Shown in pieces: positions 5,697 to 8,568 of a stretch of 8,568 nucleotides of DNA. The notes under the pieces are model-generated. The model saw only the letters and a list, made by a program, of their open reading frames with translations, was not told where the DNA came from and searched no databases. The stretch's first letter is position 1; each line of letters starts with the position of its first letter. The stretch is from positions 1 through 8,568 of the forward strand of contig CAYZSU010000088.1 of the NCBI GenBank assembly GCA_964480565.1, given 5' to 3'. Origin of the DNA: CAYZSU01 sp964480565. GTDB lineage: Bacteria; UBA10199; 2-02-FULL-44-16; JAAZCA01. The position numbers and the translations under genes were made by a program.

Positions 5697-8024
5697 ATGA
5701 CAAACATTACAACTAATACATTCACACCTCGTAAAGAGTTAGAAGTAGAAAATAATATCTACCATACCTACCATGCGACATATGCGCAGCCTATGCCTAA
5801 AGATGGCATATCCATCGGCAATATTCATAATCCAAATACAGCAGAGCATATTCAGATAGACTATTATGAAAGACCTCAAATTGGACTTAGCCGGTTGAAT
5901 AAATCCGCTATTTACATCCCTACACATGATTTATTTCGTGATCATAAAAGACAACTCGCATTAACCATGTCATCATCATGCCATGCGCGCATTCGAAAAT
6001 TTCACGATCAGGACATTTCAGAAACATATCTTTCTGACATTCAAGTGGGTGATTTCAACAGTGATGATATCATCGATATTGCCTATATCTATAGGCCGCC
6101 GCATGGGAATATTCACAGCACAATTCTCTATGGTCATCATTTAAGCACATGCAGTGATGAACAGGAAACATTTGTCATACATAGTATTGACCATAGTACA
6201 TCCTTACTGCTAGATCATCAGCATAGCATATCTGCTAACCGATTTTATAAGTTATCGCAAGCCATTAAACACTGCGGATCCCATTGGAAATCATGCACAA
6301 ATCATTTCATCGCACTTTTAAAAATAGCTGTAGCTCATACATCTCGAGATAAACAGAACATCTATATTGATACATTAATAACACTCGCCATAAAATCTCC
6401 CAATACCATTTTATTGCTAGCTAAGATTTTATCTAAATGGGAAAAGGCAAATATTGAAAGATCCATATGCAAGCTCATGCATACAGTTCACACAAATTTA
6501 ACGCAGCCTGAAAGTTCAGTAGACATATTTCGAATTTTATATCGATTGCCCATTAATTGCTGTGCATCTATGAATCGCATATTGCCTGCACTTATTAATA
6601 TCGCCAATGCACTTGGGCCAACTGATTTTTTTGCATTTGGATTTCGTGAATTTTCTGATCACCCTATTGAAAGTGGGTTATTTGCTGATGATTTACATGA
6701 ACACAATACAGATGCAATCATTGAAACACTTATGACATTAAGCCATATATCACAAAAGAAGGATCTCATTCAGGCATTACCCATTCCACCCCACCTAGAT
6801 AGACAAACAATTGAACGCTATCGTACAATTATCGATCATAACAGCATGAGCACCTCTATTATGCCCAGGGATATTGTTCAGGCAGAAAAGACAATCGGTG
6901 ATGATCATGCTATTTTACTATGGAAGGCATTTAATATCACGCGATTTAATCGCTATCATTCAAGCATTCTATCCCATTTAGTTGAATTAGCGAAAGACTC
7001 AAGTGCATATCAGGATAAACCGCTCATCATATCCATTGTCGCCAAACATGATCATAGCAATATATTTGAGTGGGGAAATACATTTGAATATGATCCAAGC
7101 ATACGCATTATTGTCATGGAAACACATAATCAATATCACATGTCGGAATCCTTATGGCATCTTAAGCGCATGTATGGCGAGGTTGATTCCCTAATGTTTA
7201 CATTTCATGGTGCGCCAGGAGGGGTTATTCTCGATACAGATGAAACAATAACAACAATGGATGATTCGCATTTTATGAAAAATCGATTTACTCATTTTTT
7301 TACAGGCAAAGGATATATTCTTCTCAATACATGTTCTGGAGGGTTAAATTTTCTTAAAGCGAATAGATCCATTATTAAGCGTGAAAAAATAAAAATGACC
7401 CCTTTCATTAAGGCCAGGTTAAGTCAAAGCATCGCAGAAATGTTTGCAAATAGTTTTCATGCAGATATTGCTGCATCCAGAAATATTGAAGGACTGCCAT
7501 TTTTATCCGTATCTGCTAAACCAAATCAGCGGGCACGGTTGATCCCAACATTTATTGAAATTGGCTGGCCATATTTAGGAATCAATCATGGTGGCAGCAT
7601 TTTTTCGCCGTCAGATAAAGCAAATGCTGGATACAACCCATATGCAGGTCCAGCAGATATATATTCTGGACTTCACTATTATATGGACTTTAAACATGCG
7701 CATCACGCCAGTATACATACGGGTATCTCATACAAACACGCAATGACCCATCATACTGGCATGGGCATTGACTTGGGCATTTCAAAGGCATTTCAAACAG
7801 GACAGTTGTCATTTCAGGCAATGCCGCGCATATTTACAGGACTCACCAATCACATGCTGGGCTTTTTTAGCGCCTCATTGACACATAATATAGATAATAA
7901 TCAACAGAGCTATTCTATTTATACTGGACTTGATTTACTACTGCCTTTTATCAAGGGGCATATTGAATATGGCATCGACCCACTCGAGAAATCCGTATAC
8001 TGGGGATACGGTCTTCGATTTTAA
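5697..8024 (+). CDS. Large unfamiliar protein with caspase-like His/Cys dyad and beta-barrel-like C-terminus
   Basis: A 775-residue protein I cannot name. Residues 119-127 (DFNSDDIID) match the D-x-N-x-D-x-x-x-D calcium loop of FG-GAP/VCBS repeats, one copy only. Residues ~180-450 are mostly helical, rich in Ile, Leu and His. Residues 497-600 look like a clan CD (caspase/CHAT/gingipain-like) fold: a hydrophobic strand into FHGAPGG with H504, then YILLNTCSGG with C546, 42 residues apart, then SIAEMFANSFHADIAAS. From ~655 on, short alternating segments rich in Gly, Tyr and His suggest about eight beta strands, ending YWGYGLRF, which fits the outer-membrane beta-signal with terminal Phe. No signal peptide is seen, and an in-frame stop at 5676-5678 limits extension. 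ATG 5697 is preferred over 5694 because GAGG is five rather than two bases away. About 50 histidines is unusually many. A secreted or surface protease is one reading; proteolysis is unproven. Confidence 0.8.
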   Translation: MTNITTNTFTPRKELEVENNIYHTYHATYAQPMPKDGISIGNIHNPNTAEHIQIDYYERPQIGLSRLNKSAIYIPTHDLFRDHKRQLALTMSSSCHARIRKFHDQDISETYLSDIQVGDFNSDDIIDIAYIYRPPHGNIHSTILYGHHLSTCSDEQETFVIHSIDHSTSLLLDHQHSISANRFYKLSQAIKHCGSHWKSCTNHFIALLKIAVAHTSRDKQNIYIDTLITLAIKSPNTILLLAKILSKWEKANIERSICKLMHTVHTNLTQPESSVDIFRILYRLPINCCASMNRILPALINIANALGPTDFFAFGFREFSDHPIESGLFADDLHEHNTDAIIETLMTLSHISQKKDLIQALPIPPHLDRQTIERYRTIIDHNSMSTSIMPRDIVQAEKTIGDDHAILLWKAFNITRFNRYHSSILSHLVELAKDSSAYQDKPLIISIVAKHDHSNIFEWGNTFEYDPSIRIIVMETHNQYHMSESLWHLKRMYGEVDSLMFTFHGAPGGVILDTDETITTMDDSHFMKNRFTHFFTGKGYILLNTCSGGLNFLKANRSIIKREKIKMTPFIKARLSQSIAEMFANSFHADIAASRNIEGLPFLSVSAKPNQRARLIPTFIEIGWPYLGINHGGSIFSPSDKANAGYNPYAGPADIYSGLHYYMDFKHAHHASIHTGISYKHAMTHHTGMGIDLGISKAFQTGQLSFQAMPRIFTGLTNHMLGFFSASLTHNIDNNQQSYSIYTGLDLLLPFIKGHIEYGIDPLEKSVYWGYGLRF

Positions 8025-8218
8025 TAGTCGTGCATATTTTTACAATCACTACCAATTGCGTCAATGGGGCATGTATTTAAGGCATCCTGGCATTGACCCT
8101 CTTCGGATTTTGTTATTGCTTGTTTACTTACAAATGCATAGTCCTGCGCATCGCTTCGTGAAAAATTTTCAGGTGCTAATTCTTGGCATAAACTGCAATC
8201 AATGCATTCATCATCCAC
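8021..8218 (-). CDS. 4Fe-4S ferredoxin, 5'-truncated by mobile DNA
   Basis: A 65-residue low-potential electron carrier of the single [4Fe-4S] type. ECIDCSLC gives C-x2-C-x2-C and TCPIDAIG gives the fourth Cys-Pro. The context YYVDDECIDCSLCQ...APENF...CPIDAIG is like short ferredoxins I recall from Verrucomicrobia, Planctomycetes and Chlamydiae, which carry about 20 more N-terminal residues ending in a K-Y-Y-V-D motif. Here the frame can be followed back through KYYV to about 8227, but then meets TAA (8249-8251) without an ATG, and transposase sequence occupies the other strand. The only start is a GTG at 8218 with no ribosome site. The C-terminus runs a few residues (CKNMHDY) past the usual GDDG-like end. 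All cluster ligands survive, but expression is doubtful; it is probably a recent pseudogene. Confidence 0.7.
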   Translation of the reverse strand: MDDECIDCSLCQELAPENFSRSDAQDYAFVSKQAITKSEEGQCQDALNTCPIDAIGSDCKNMHDY

Positions 8219-8227
8219 ATAATATTT

Positions 8228-8455
8228 GTGGAATTTGACTATGAGGGATTAATTGAAAAAGAAGGTAGAGAGCGCAAACCACGACTTCCAGCGAATCAAG
8301 AGGAATCGTTCAAAGATGCCTTAGACCAACTTTATGATGCAAAACAAGGTGGGCGTGTAACAGTTAGCGATATTCAAGATCTACTGGCCGATACGTTTGA
8401 CTGCGCTTACTCCCGCTCTGGGGTGTATACAGGGCAATCGCATCTAAAAATGTAG
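8228..8455 (+). pseudogene. IS630-family transposase fragment (winged-helix part)
   Basis: The frame reads FDYEGLIEKEGRERKPRL, then ESFKDALDQLYDAKQGGRVT and VSDIQDLLADTFDCAYSRSGVY, which matches the linker and winged helix-turn-helix region of IS630-type transposases, where 'GR.RKPRL..EQ...F...L...GGR....DI..LL...F...YS.SGVY' is typical. Both the N-terminal HTH and the whole DDE catalytic domain are absent. Similarity breaks off after the Tyr ending at 8428, and the frame stops at TAG 8453-8455. The GTG at 8228 is merely the first possible start and is not a real one. This is a dead internal fragment that has replaced the start of the ferredoxin gene. Confidence 0.7.
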
Positions 8456-8568
8456 GATTTTGAACATGTATTGATCATCCCATCCCGCCATGAGTCGCTT
8501 ATACCAATTCCAAAAAAAAATTACCTATACTTGAGCCCAAGATCTTGAGCAAAGTTTTTGTATGTTTC
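8430..8568 (-). mobile_element. Possible end of a further insertion element
   Basis: Right after the IS630 similarity stops, the sequence GGGCAATCGCATCTAAAAA (from 8431) looks like a terminal inverted repeat. On the minus strand, entering from the window edge, one frame reads ETYKNFAQDLGLKYR and then TAA (8521-8523), which could be the last residues of a gene inside that element. The remaining ~90 bases are AT-rich and show nothing else. Family and extent cannot be judged without the sequence beyond 8568. Confidence 0.25.

Overview
This is an AT-rich bacterial window with five long intact genes lying between decayed insertion sequences at both edges. Nothing fixes the species. A long-form RtcB, a stand-alone HDOD protein, an ISL3-type and an IS630-type remnant, and a protein ending in a possible outer-membrane beta-signal all suit a Gram-negative bacterium that gains and loses mobile DNA. 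The small ferredoxin resembles forms I associate with Verrucomicrobia, Planctomycetes and Chlamydiae; that is recollection and does not settle the taxonomy.

Layout: 1-187 is the dead 3' end of an ISL3-like transposase with two in-frame stops. 188-356 is a leader with a striking nest of direct and inverted repeats around 263-310. 357-1490 (+) is an AAA-type ATPase of the DUF4143 kind with a PD-(D/E)XK-like C-terminus. 1491-1785 has no convincing gene but holds a weak terminator and two clean hairpins. 1786-3225 (-) is a complete RtcB RNA ligase. It is divergent, with only 49 bp between, from an HDOD signalling protein (3275-4150, +). This is followed on the same strand by a Schlafen/AlbA_2-type ATP-binding regulator (4199-5554, +) that carries a perfect 12-bp in-frame repeat coding for Thr-Pro-Val-Lys. 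5697-8024 (+) is a large unfamiliar protein. It combines a possible FG-GAP-like calcium loop, a helical middle, a caspase-like His/Cys dyad and a C-terminal stretch that reads like a small beta-barrel, with no signal peptide. It is the most novel gene here. From 8021 to the end lie a 5'-truncated ferredoxin (-), an IS630 transposase fragment (+) whose edge sits where the ferredoxin N-terminus should be, and what may be the end of a further insertion element.

How they may work together: RtcB (RNA repair), HDOD (stress or second-messenger output) and the AlbA_2 regulator are all stress-response types, but only HDOD and the AlbA_2 gene are placed to share a transcript. The caspase-like gene has its own -10-like element and looks like an independent cargo gene. 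No tRNA, rRNA, CRISPR array or replication origin was seen.
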